Source of the DNA: Actinomycetota bacterium
Lineage (GTDB): Bacteria > Actinomycetota > Actinomycetes > Actinomycetales > Microbacteriaceae
Reading direction: 5' to 3'
Assembly (NCBI GenBank): GCA_009704225.1
Contig: WLEN01000035.1
Coordinates: 1 to 7,241, forward strand
Length of the DNA stretch: 7,241 bases
A program made the translations under genes and the position numbers. The notes below the pieces were generated by a model. That model did not search any database. It saw only the letters and a list, made by a program, of their open reading frames with translations, and had not been told where the DNA came from. Numbering within the stretch: position 1 is the stretch's first letter; every line of letters begins with the position of its first letter. This document shows, piece by piece, positions 1-4,989 of the stretch.

Positions 1-427
1 CGACATCGTCGAGACGCTGGAATCCTCCCCCACCGCCGCTCGTGCCGCCGAACAGCTCGACATCGAGATCGGCCAGGTCTGCAACTCGCTTGTGTTCAAC
101 GCGGACGGTCAACCCCTGCTAATTCTCGCGTCGGGCGGCCACAAGGTTGACACCGATCGCGTGGCGGCCCACATTGGTGCGACCTCGATTCACCGACCCG
201 ATGCGGATTTTGTGCGAGAACACACGAGCCAACCGATTGGTGGGGTTGCGCCGGTCGGGCATCCCACGCCTCTGCGCACGATTGTCGACACGGCACTTGG
301 CAACTGGGATATCGTGTGGGCGGCCGGTGGTCACCCGCATTACGTTTACCCAACGTCGTTTGAAGAACTTGTTCGTATTACGGGTGGCGAGCCGCTCGAC
401 GTCGGGGTGCGGGACGTAACTGCGTGA
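1..427 (+). CDS. YbaK/EbsC-type aminoacyl-tRNA deacylase (prolyl-tRNA editing family), 5' truncated
   Basis: The frame is open from base 2 to the TGA at 425-427, giving 141 visible residues; family members are about 155-170 residues, so roughly the first 20 lie outside the window. These are cytoplasmic stand-alone editing proteins that hydrolyse mischarged tRNA (classically Cys-tRNA-Pro or Ala-tRNA-Pro). The visible part carries the family pattern: an ARAAEQL helix, the QVCNSLVF strand, a SGGHKVD segment with the lysine expected in the active site, FVREHTSQPIGGVAPVGHP (the conserved Gly/Pro loop), and AAGGHPHYVYPTSFEELVRITGG near the C-terminus. A GTG at 92 lies mid-domain and is not the true start. 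The stop overlaps the racemase GTG start by 4 bases (GTGA), so the two are probably co-transcribed and translationally coupled. The family is clear; which tRNA is edited cannot be read from the sequence. Confidence 0.9.
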   Translation, partial: DIVETLESSPTAARAAEQLDIEIGQVCNSLVFNADGQPLLILASGGHKVDTDRVAAHIGATSIHRPDADFVREHTSQPIGGVAPVGHPTPLRTIVDTALGNWDIVWAAGGHPHYVYPTSFEELVRITGGEPLDVGVRDVTA

Positions 428-1119
428 AACGCCTCGGCCTGTTGGGAGGTATGTCGTGGGAATCCTCTATCGAATACGAACGGATAATCAACCAGTTCGT
501 GCGTCGCAAACTGGGTGGATTGGCTTCCGCCGACCTCATCATCCGATCCTTCAATTTTGCCGACATTGAAAAGCTGCAGGCTGAGAACGCGTGGGAGATG
601 GCGGGAATCGTCCTGGGCGACGCGGCACATGAATTGGAGCTAGCTGGTGCGGACGCCATCGTCTTATGCACGAACACGATGCATGCCGTTTCGGACGCAA
701 TCGAAAGTGCTGTGTCAATTCCCTTGATTCATATCGCGGAAGCGACAGGATCCGCCATACAACAATCAAAACTCGACACGGTTGCTCTTCTCGGAACGAG
801 ATACACCATGGAGAAAGAATTTTATGCGGGCAGAATCCGAGACAAGTTCCAGGTTAACGTCATCATCCCCAACGAGCGAGACCGAGCCACTATCCACGAC
901 GTCATCTACAGCGAACTGGTTCAGGGTGTTATCAACTCTGAGAGTCGCTACCGCTACCAGGAGATAATCCAACTGATGGTTGCACAGGGCGCGCAAGGCA
1001 TCATCGCTGGATGCACCGAAATTGAACTCCTTTTGTCAGAGCGCGACGTTCCGGTTCCTTACTTCCCCACCACACATATTCACGCGACCGCTGCTGCTAC
1101 CTTTGCGCTTAGCGATTAG
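424..1119 (+). CDS. Aspartate/glutamate racemase family protein (YgeA/RacX-like amino-acid racemase)
   Basis: This 231-residue protein is a complete cofactor-independent Asp/Glu racemase fold. It has the N-terminal GLLGGMSWESS motif (residues 5-15), the first catalytic cysteine in LCTNTMH (Cys82), an LLGTRYTMEKEFY segment (122-134), and the second catalytic cysteine in AGCTEIELL (Cys197). The two cysteines act as the acid/base pair that inverts the alpha carbon. From memory, length and motifs match Escherichia coli YgeA (about 230 residues), a broad-specificity racemase reported to favour substrates such as homoserine; the substrate here is not determined. The GTG at 424 is chosen because it begins directly with the conserved KRLGLLGGM strand and overlaps the upstream stop as GTGA. 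Base composition is lower in GC than the neighbours (about 52% over 481-1080 by hand count), and it uses ATA three times, AGA twice and TTA once, hinting at separate ancestry. The only structure at its end is a weak 5-bp stem (1112-1125) with the stop codon in the loop. Confidence 0.92.
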   Translation: MKRLGLLGGMSWESSIEYERIINQFVRRKLGGLASADLIIRSFNFADIEKLQAENAWEMAGIVLGDAAHELELAGADAIVLCTNTMHAVSDAIESAVSIPLIHIAEATGSAIQQSKLDTVALLGTRYTMEKEFYAGRIRDKFQVNVIIPNERDRATIHDVIYSELVQGVINSESRYRYQEIIQLMVAQGAQGIIAGCTEIELLLSERDVPVPYFPTTHIHATAAATFALSD

Positions 1120-1137
1120 CATCGCGGGAATCTGTGT

Positions 1138-2028
1138 TCAAGCCTGGTGTCGGGCGAGGAAGTCTCGAATCGCTGCGCCAGTCTCGATGGGTTTTTCGTA
1201 GTGCACGAGATGTCCGACGTCCTCCAGAACGTGCAATTCAGCATTGGGAAACTCTTTCTGAATAGACCGTTGAACCTGAATCGGAGTGATGTCATCCTGG
1301 TCGGCGGCAATCAAAAGAACTGGTCGTGTGACTTTGGAGGCATAGTCCGCAACGGTCGCAGTCGTCGACACGGTGAACGCGGCAACCAGCGAATCCCGAT
1401 CCGAGTAGCTCGAGAAATACCGCGCATGTTGGTCGTGAATCCAACGCCGAAGTACCGGTTCGCGTGATTTTGTCAACATCACACTCATCGCTCGAACGAA
1501 AAGAGGGTTTCCCAGCCAGGCAACCCCAAGTCCCTCGGGCAAGAGCCGACCGACTTTGTACCAGAGGGCTGCGAGGTTCGCGGCGACACGCTTCGGTCCA
1601 GTCAAGGCTCGCTGAGAAATTGGGTTCACGAGGATGATCGGAGCCGTTCCTGCGCCGAAGAGAGCGTTGGTTACGACAATCGAGCCGAACGAGTGTCCAA
1701 GCACGACGCATTCTTGGGTTTGCGTTGCTGTCAGGAAAGCCCGAAGCCATCGCCCGTAGTCGTCGATGGACGATACGCCGGTCGGCCACGAACTGCTGGA
1801 ACCGAAGGCAGGGATGTCTGGAATAAGAATGCGGTATTCGGGCAAGGCGTCGGCGATCAGTTGCAGACCGTGGTGGTCGCCGCGAAAGCCGTGCACGAAA
1901 ACTAACGTCTCTGCGCCCGCGGACGACGGGTACTCCCACCAGTACGACGTCGTATTGTCGACCTCGATAACGTGCACGATTCCTTCTCGGGCATCGAGCT
2001 GTCCGGCATAAGGGTTCGGAACGACCAC
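1138..2028 (-). CDS. Alpha/beta hydrolase
   Basis: This 296-residue protein has the alpha/beta hydrolase fold with an intact catalytic triad. HGFRGDHHG (residues 46-54) forms the oxyanion region, GHSFGS (111-116) is the nucleophile elbow with Ser113, AADQDDITP (241-249) carries the acidic residue (probably Asp245), and VGHLVHYEKP (271-280) carries His273. A variable cap lies between about 135 and 225 (NPISQRALTGPKRV onward). No signal peptide or membrane segment is seen, so it is probably cytoplasmic. The fold supports an esterase, lipase or related hydrolase; substrate unknown. The GTG at 2028 is the only in-frame start before an upstream stop at 2068-2070, apart from a later GTG at codon 18. 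It has no Shine-Dalgarno at proper distance, but a TACACT -10 box ends 6 bases before it, which fits leaderless translation. It is tail-to-tail with the racemase (18-base gap) and head-to-head with the exonuclease. Confidence 0.88.
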   Translation of the reverse strand: MVVPNPYAGQLDAREGIVHVIEVDNTTSYWWEYPSSAGAETLVFVHGFRGDHHGLQLIADALPEYRILIPDIPAFGSSSSWPTGVSSIDDYGRWLRAFLTATQTQECVVLGHSFGSIVVTNALFGAGTAPIILVNPISQRALTGPKRVAANLAALWYKVGRLLPEGLGVAWLGNPLFVRAMSVMLTKSREPVLRRWIHDQHARYFSSYSDRDSLVAAFTVSTTATVADYASKVTRPVLLIAADQDDITPIQVQRSIQKEFPNAELHVLEDVGHLVHYEKPIETGAAIRDFLARHQA

Positions 2029-2034
2029 TCTTTC

Positions 2035-2040
2035 AGTGTA
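2035..2040 (-). promoter_or_regulatory. -10 box (TACACT) of a probable leaderless promoter for the alpha/beta hydrolase
   Basis: On the minus strand TACACT is followed by six bases (GAAAGA) and then the GTG start at 2028. A TANNNT hexamer this close places transcription start on or next to the start codon, the arrangement of leaderless actinobacterial transcripts. The GAAAGA stretch touches the start codon and is too close to act as a Shine-Dalgarno. No convincing -35 is seen at 17-18 bases upstream. Confidence 0.55.
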
Positions 2041-2085
2041 GGACGCTGGTTGCTTCGCTTCATGGTTTCATGACCACCCCGCGCG

Positions 2086-2091
2086 TAGGCT
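2086..2091 (+). promoter_or_regulatory. -10 box (TAGGCT) of a probable leaderless promoter for the DnaQ-like exonuclease
   Basis: TAGGCT is followed by six bases (GAACTC) and then the ATG at 2098, so transcription would begin at or beside the A of the start codon. No purine-rich Shine-Dalgarno lies upstream of that ATG. The -35 region is poor. Spacing mirrors that of the divergent hydrolase promoter on the other strand. Confidence 0.55.
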
Positions 2092-2096
2092 GAACT

Positions 2097-2108
2097 CATG
2101 AGCTCATG
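2097..2108. repeat. 12-bp perfect palindrome across the exonuclease start codon
   Basis: CATGAGCTCATG reads the same on both strands and begins one base before the ATG at 2098. It lies just downstream of the predicted -10, where a bound repressor or an mRNA 5' structure could affect expression. Because it is short and partly coding (Met-Ser-Ser-Trp), it may be chance. Confidence 0.4.
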
Positions 2109-2829
2109 GGAACGACTGGGGGTCTTTGACCTCGAAACCACTGGACTGGACGTCACGCAGAGTCGGATTGTTACCGCATTCGTCGGAGTGCTTGATTCGA
2201 GCGGTGAACTCATCGAATCGCGAGCGTGGATCGCTGACCCCGGAGTCGAGATCCCAGAGGCTGCAGCCAACGTTCACGGTTTCACGACGGAACGCGCACG
2301 TACCGAGGGACGCCCCGCCGCCGAGGTGGTTGCCGAAATCGTTGAACGTTTGCGCGAATTGTTCGCAGAGGGAACGCCCGTCGTCGCGTACAACGCGTCC
2401 TACGACTTCTCGCTACTGCACCACGATGCAATTCGCAATGGTGTCACTCCCCTCGACACCCCGAAACCCATCGTCGATCCTCTCCTCATCGATAAGAAGG
2501 TCGACACCTATCGCAAGGGCTCTCGCACACTGCAAGCGGCGTGTGACTTGTATGGCATCGACCTTGGCGCGGCGCATGATTCGGAGGCCGATTCGGTCGG
2601 TGCTGGTCGCGTGTTCAAGGCCCTCCAAGTGAAATTCGCGTCCGCCCCCGAAATGCAGTTGTCCCCCGACGAACTGCATGAGGCTCAAATCGTTTGGGCA
2701 AAAGCCCAGGCCGAGTCGTTCGCGAAATGGCTCGCGACTAAGGGCGAAACGTCGCGGCGGGTCGGTGACGGGATCTGGCCAGTTTTCCGTAACGACGAGG
2801 AAATACCGATGGTCAATGTCGTCTACTGA
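2098..2829 (+). CDS. DnaQ-like DEDDh 3'-5' exonuclease
   Basis: This 243-residue protein has an N-terminal RNase T/DnaQ-type exonuclease domain covering about residues 6-178. The three Exo motifs are complete: FDLETTG (10-16; Asp11 and Glu13), AYNASYDFSLL (97-107; Asp103) and AHDSEADS (159-166; His160 and Asp165). These residues coordinate two metal ions, and the histidine marks the DEDDh subtype. NVHGFT (58-63) is also typical of the family. The reaction is stepwise removal of 3' nucleotides from DNA or RNA. The C-terminal 60 residues (about 180-243) lack a known domain and are rich in helix-forming residues. It is stand-alone rather than fused to a polymerase, helicase or UvrC-like domain, so a DNA repair or RNA trimming role is possible but unproven. 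The ATG at 2098 has no Shine-Dalgarno and looks leaderless. Transcription probably ends at the hairpin 2851-2881. Confidence 0.9.
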   Translation: MSSWERLGVFDLETTGLDVTQSRIVTAFVGVLDSSGELIESRAWIADPGVEIPEAAANVHGFTTERARTEGRPAAEVVAEIVERLRELFAEGTPVVAYNASYDFSLLHHDAIRNGVTPLDTPKPIVDPLLIDKKVDTYRKGSRTLQAACDLYGIDLGAAHDSEADSVGAGRVFKALQVKFASAPEMQLSPDELHEAQIVWAKAQAESFAKWLATKGETSRRVGDGIWPVFRNDEEIPMVNVVY

Positions 2830-2850
2830 GGCGAAAAGCTCAACTTAACG

Positions 2851-2881
2851 ACAAAGGCCACGCGAGTCGCGTGGCCTTTGT
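2851..2881. terminator. Bidirectional hairpin terminator between the exonuclease gene and rpmE2
   Basis: A perfect 14-bp stem (ACAAAGGCCACGCG at 2851-2864 paired with CGCGTGGCCTTTGT at 2868-2881) closes a 3-base loop (AGT). It lies 21 bases after the exonuclease stop and 14 bases beyond the rpmE2 stop, so it can serve both convergent genes. Each arm ends in a short CCTTTGT rather than a long T run, as is common in actinobacterial terminators. It is the only strong intergenic terminator hairpin in the window. Confidence 0.88.
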
Positions 2882-2895
2882 GACGAAAGCGGGGA

Positions 2896-3144
2896 TTACT
2901 GCCCGAAGCCCTCGTAACGCTTATTGAACTTCTCAACGCGACCAGCCGAGTCCATGATGCGCTGCTTACCCGTGTAGAACGGGTGCGAGGCTGACGAGAT
3001 TTCTACGTCAATCACGGGGTAGTCGGTGCCGTCGATCGAGACGGTCTTCTCTGACGTTGCCGTCGAACGCGTGAGGAACATTTCGCCGCTCGCGAGATCG
3101 CGAAAAACGATCGGTGCGTAGGTGGGGTGGATTTCAGCCTTCAT
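2896..3144 (-). CDS. rpmE2: 50S ribosomal protein L31 type B
   Basis: This 82-residue protein is a type B L31. It starts [28 protein letters not shown] and ends with the conserved [28 protein letters not shown] block (residues 53-80). It contains no cysteine, so it is the zinc-independent form lacking the CXXC ligands of type A L31. The protein sits at the central protuberance of the large subunit and contributes to the bridge with the small subunit. Its length suits the longer type B class. A good Shine-Dalgarno (AAAAGGA, complement of 3149-3155) lies 4 bases before the ATG. In many actinobacteria type B L31 is encoded with other zinc-free ribosomal paralogues under Zur; here it stands alone and I see no Zur-like palindrome upstream. 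It is divergent from serB and shares a terminator hairpin with the exonuclease gene. Confidence 0.97.
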   Translation of the reverse strand: MKAEIHPTYAPIVFRDLASGEMFLTRSTATSEKTVSIDGTDYPVIDVEISSASHPFYTGKQRIMDSAGRVEKFNKRYEGFGQ

Positions 3145-3186
3145 GATGTCCTTTTAAGATGCGGGGGCGCGTGTGCGCAACACTCA

Positions 3187-3216
3187 ACTGTATCAGAAGA
3201 GAAATCGTGCTGCTAA
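3187..3216 (-). promoter_or_regulatory. Probable rpmE2 promoter (extended -10 and weak -35)
   Basis: On the minus strand, TGATACAGT (complement of 3187-3195) forms an extended -10 (TGnTANNNT). TTAGCA (complement of 3211-3216) matches the -35 consensus TTGACA at four of six positions, with an 18-base spacer. Transcription would begin near 3180, giving a leader of about 36 bases that contains the Shine-Dalgarno. This fits the strong expression expected for a ribosomal protein. Confidence 0.55.
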
Positions 3217-3247
3217 TCTCCGTGCGCGACGAAACGTCCAGCACGAC

Positions 3248-3279
3248 CGTGACGGGGCGCACCGCCCCAGCACGTCACG
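3248..3279. repeat. Nested inverted repeat upstream of serB
   Basis: An inner perfect 6-bp repeat (GGGGCG at 3254-3259, CGCCCC at 3263-3268, 3-base spacer) is flanked by an outer 6-bp repeat (CGTGAC at 3248-3253, GTCACG at 3274-3279), with 5 unpaired bases (AGCAC) on the right side. In addition CCAGCACG occurs as a direct repeat at 3238-3245 and 3267-3274. The element ends 3 bases before the putative serB -10 box, so it covers the -35 and spacer region. An operator is plausible; no known regulator motif is recognised. Confidence 0.4.
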
Positions 3280-3282
3280 CGC

Positions 3283-3288
3283 TATCCT
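3283..3288 (+). promoter_or_regulatory. Putative serB -10 box (TATCCT)
   Basis: TATCCT lies 26 bases before the serB GTG, putting transcription start near 3295 and leaving a leader of about 20 bases that includes the Shine-Dalgarno. No recognisable -35 is present at the usual distance, where the inverted repeat 3248-3279 lies instead, so activity may depend on a regulator. Confidence 0.4.
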
Positions 3289-3302
3289 GATAGTTCCATT
3301 GC

Positions 3303-3309
3303 GAAGGAG
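3303..3309 (+). promoter_or_regulatory. Shine-Dalgarno (GAAGGAG) fixing the serB GTG start
   Basis: GAAGGAG ends 5 bases before the GTG at 3315. It is the best ribosome-binding site in the window and settles the choice of a non-ATG start for serB. Confidence 0.85.
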
Positions 3310-3314
3310 TTTGC

Positions 3315-3956
3315 GTGAGTCGTTTCATCGTGGTCTGCGACGTCGACTCGACTCTTATCAACGACGAAGTCATTGACCTTCTTGCCGATGCGGCGGGTTC
3401 TGGCAACGAGGTCGCGGCTCTCACCAAGCGAGCGATGCGTGGCGAGATCGACTTCGCTGAAGCGCTCGCCGAACGTGTCGCCACGTTGCGCGGAACCCCG
3501 GCGACGGTACTCGATGACGTTCTTGGCGCTGTCACGGTCACCACCGGGGCTCGCCAATTGGTCCACGCCGTTCATGAAGCCGGCGGGTATATCATCGCCG
3601 TGTCTGGCGGCTTCCACGAGATTCTCAACCCCATCGCGACACAGTTGGGACTCGATGCCTGGGTCGCCAACAGCCTCGAAGTGATCGACGGGCTGCTCAC
3701 GGGACGAACCTACGGACCGTTGATTGACGCTGCAGCGAAAGCAAACTTTCTCACGGCCTACGCAAAGAAGAAACGGATTCCTCTTTCCAGCACGATCGCG
3801 GTCGGTGATGGTGCGAACGACCTCGCCATGATGAACATCGCCGGACTATCCGTCGGGTTCTGCGCAAAGCCCGACGTTCGACAGGCTGCCAACGTGAACA
3901 TCGACGTGCGGGATTTAGCCCTGGTCGCCCCATTCTTCGGTCGACGCGCTAGCTAA
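3315..3956 (+). CDS. serB: Phosphoserine phosphatase
   Basis: This 213-residue cytoplasmic HAD-superfamily enzyme would carry out the last step of serine synthesis, hydrolysing O-phospho-L-serine to L-serine. All four HAD motifs are visible: DVDST (residues 9-13; Asp9 nucleophile, Asp11 general acid/base), VSGGF (96-100; Ser97), Lys142 in AAAKANFL, and GDGANDLAMM (164-173; Asp165 and Asp169 for magnesium). The cap region between motifs I and II (ALTKRAMRGEIDFAEALAERV) and the segments ANSLEVIDGLLTG and FCAKPDVRQAA are characteristic of SerB rather than of other HAD enzymes. No N-terminal ACT domain is present, unlike the longer mycobacterial SerB2, so it is a minimal catalytic form. It begins with GTG after a strong Shine-Dalgarno. 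It is tail-to-tail with fabG, separated by 8 bases, with no real terminator. The serine pathway partners serA and serC are not in the window. Confidence 0.95.
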   Translation: MSRFIVVCDVDSTLINDEVIDLLADAAGSGNEVAALTKRAMRGEIDFAEALAERVATLRGTPATVLDDVLGAVTVTTGARQLVHAVHEAGGYIIAVSGGFHEILNPIATQLGLDAWVANSLEVIDGLLTGRTYGPLIDAAAKANFLTAYAKKKRIPLSSTIAVGDGANDLAMMNIAGLSVGFCAKPDVRQAANVNIDVRDLALVAPFFGRRAS

Positions 3957-3964
3957 TCCTTTGG

Positions 3965-4675
3965 TTAGTGGCCCATCCCAAGTCCGCCATCGACGGGGAT
4001 GACGGCACCCGAGATGTATGCGGCGTCGTCAGAGGCGAGCCATGCGACGACGGAGGCCACTTCTGCCGGCGTCGCAAAACGACCAGCGGGAATCGTGCGC
4101 TTGTATTCGGCCTGTTGTTCGGCGGGCAACGCGGCTGTCATGTCGGTTTCGATGAAGCCCGGCGCAACAACGTTCGCCGTTATCCCACGAGACGCTAGTT
4201 CGCGCGTCAGCGAACGAGCGAATCCCACGAGCGCGCTCTTGGATGACGCGTAGTTGACCTGACCGGCACTTCCCAGAAGTCCGACTACCGACGAGATGAA
4301 AATGACGCGCCCGAACCGCTGCTTGATCATCGACGTGATAGCCCGTTTAACCAGACGGAACGACCCGGTGAGGTTGGTGTCGATGACCGATTCGAAGTCC
4401 TCGTCAGACATCCGCATGAGGAGAGTGTCCTTCGTGATGCCCGCATTGGCGACGATGACCTCGATTGGCCCTAGCTTTTCTTCTACCGTCGCAATTGCCG
4501 CGGTGAGTGAATCGCCGTCAGTGACGTCCGCGATTACGGTGAGGCTCCCCTTGGGGCCTTCGCCCGAACGCGCAGTCACGGCGACACGATGGCCGAGTTC
4601 GATGAACTTTTCGGCGATAGAAAAGCCAATCCCCCGGTTTCCGCCGGTTATGAGTACGGTGCGTGCTGTCGTCAT
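3965..4675 (-). CDS. fabG: 3-oxoacyl-[acyl-carrier-protein] reductase (FabG/MabA-like SDR)
   Basis: This 236-residue short-chain dehydrogenase/reductase has the full classical SDR set: TGGNRGIG nucleotide-binding loop (residues 10-17), NAG (77-79), Asn101 in DTNLTGSF, Ser129 in FISSVVG, and the YASSK active site (Tyr142, Lys146). The NVVAPGFIETDMTAALP stretch (168-184) and the ending IPVDGGLGMGH match FabG and mycobacterial MabA from memory. The expected reaction is NADPH-dependent reduction of 3-oxoacyl-ACP to 3-hydroxyacyl-ACP in fatty-acid elongation in the cytoplasm. SDRs are broad and other fab genes are absent here, so another oxo-substrate cannot be excluded. The ATG at 4675 has no Shine-Dalgarno and is preceded 7 bases upstream by TACGCT, consistent with a leaderless mRNA. 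It is head-to-head with the DUF3099 gene (35-base gap) and tail-to-tail with serB. Confidence 0.9.
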   Translation of the reverse strand: MTTARTVLITGGNRGIGFSIAEKFIELGHRVAVTARSGEGPKGSLTVIADVTDGDSLTAAIATVEEKLGPIEVIVANAGITKDTLLMRMSDEDFESVIDTNLTGSFRLVKRAITSMIKQRFGRVIFISSVVGLLGSAGQVNYASSKSALVGFARSLTRELASRGITANVVAPGFIETDMTAALPAEQQAEYKRTIPAGRFATPAEVASVVAWLASDDAAYISGAVIPVDGGLGMGH

Positions 4676-4682
4676 GGTTACC

Positions 4683-4688
4683 AGCGTA
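4683..4688 (-). promoter_or_regulatory. -10 box (TACGCT) of a probable leaderless fabG promoter
   Basis: On the minus strand TACGCT is followed by seven bases (GGTAACC) and the ATG at 4675, so transcription would begin at or one base before the start codon. No Shine-Dalgarno is present. Any -35 would fall around 4706-4711, at the start of the divergent DUF3099 gene. Confidence 0.55.
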
Positions 4689-4698
4689 GTGGCGGGCG

Positions 4699-4704
4699 TA
4701 GACT
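4699..4704 (+). promoter_or_regulatory. -10 box (TAGACT) of a probable leaderless promoter for DUF3099-SURF1
   Basis: TAGACT is followed by six bases (TGAGAA) and the ATG at 4711, giving a predicted transcription start on the start codon. No AGGAG-like site is present. Its -35 would fall around 4676-4681, next to the fabG start codon, so it overlaps the opposing promoter. Confidence 0.58.
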
Positions 4705-4710
4705 TGAGAA

Positions 4711-4989
4711 ATGACTCCGGAGACGCAATCCCTTACGTCGTTGCCTGTTTCTCCGAACGAGGAACGAAAAACGCGATTGGGCCAGTATCTGATTGCGATG
4801 GGACTTCGACTCGTTTGCTTGTTTCTGTGCTTCGTCACTCCTGGTTGGTGGGTCCTGCTTCCCGTGGTGGGTGTCGTCGTCTTGCCTCTCGTCGCGGTCG
4901 GTCTTGCCAATGTGGTCAATTCTCGATCGTCGAAATCCGTTCGCTCCCGCGAATCCAACGTTCCGAGCCTGACGAGTTTCACTCCGTGA
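4711..4989 (+). CDS. DUF3099 family small membrane protein
   Basis: This 92-residue protein matches the actinobacterial DUF3099 family: an N-terminal ITSLP-like segment (here SLTSLPVSPNEERKTR, residues 7-22), then MGLRLVCLFLCFVTPGWW. Two hydrophobic helices are predicted, about 25-43 and 47-67, separated by a PGWW turn, followed by a polar serine- and arginine-rich tail (70-92). There is no cleavable signal peptide and no catalytic motif. The function of the family is unknown. The ATG at 4711 follows a TAGACT -10 box and no Shine-Dalgarno. Its TGA overlaps the SURF1 GTG (GTGA), so both should be made from one mRNA in coupled fashion. That link suggests, as inference only, a role near cytochrome oxidase biogenesis in the cytoplasmic membrane. 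Confidence 0.85.
   Translation: MTPETQSLTSLPVSPNEERKTRLGQYLIAMGLRLVCLFLCFVTPGWWVLLPVVGVVVLPLVAVGLANVVNSRSSKSVRSRESNVPSLTSFTP

Noticed and set aside
1112..1125. GCGAT/ATCGC hairpin at the racemase stop as a terminator
   Set aside because: The stem is only 5 bp and lacks a T run on either strand.
1292..1939. 215-codon open frame on the minus strand inside the hydrolase gene
   Set aside because: It is an arginine- and serine-rich shadow of the alpha/beta hydrolase reading frame with no recognisable motif.
3953..3968. Small stem (CTAA-CC / GG-TTAG with one bulged T) spanning the serB and fabG stop codons as a terminator
   Set aside because: It has only six pairs with a bulge, largely because the two convergent TAA stops are complementary. 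No GC-rich stem or T run supports termination.
4296..4985. Long open frame upstream of SURF1 that would give a 499-residue protein
   Set aside because: The stretch is antisense to fabG and out of frame with DUF3099, both with full family motifs. SURF1 homology begins only at the GTG at 4986.
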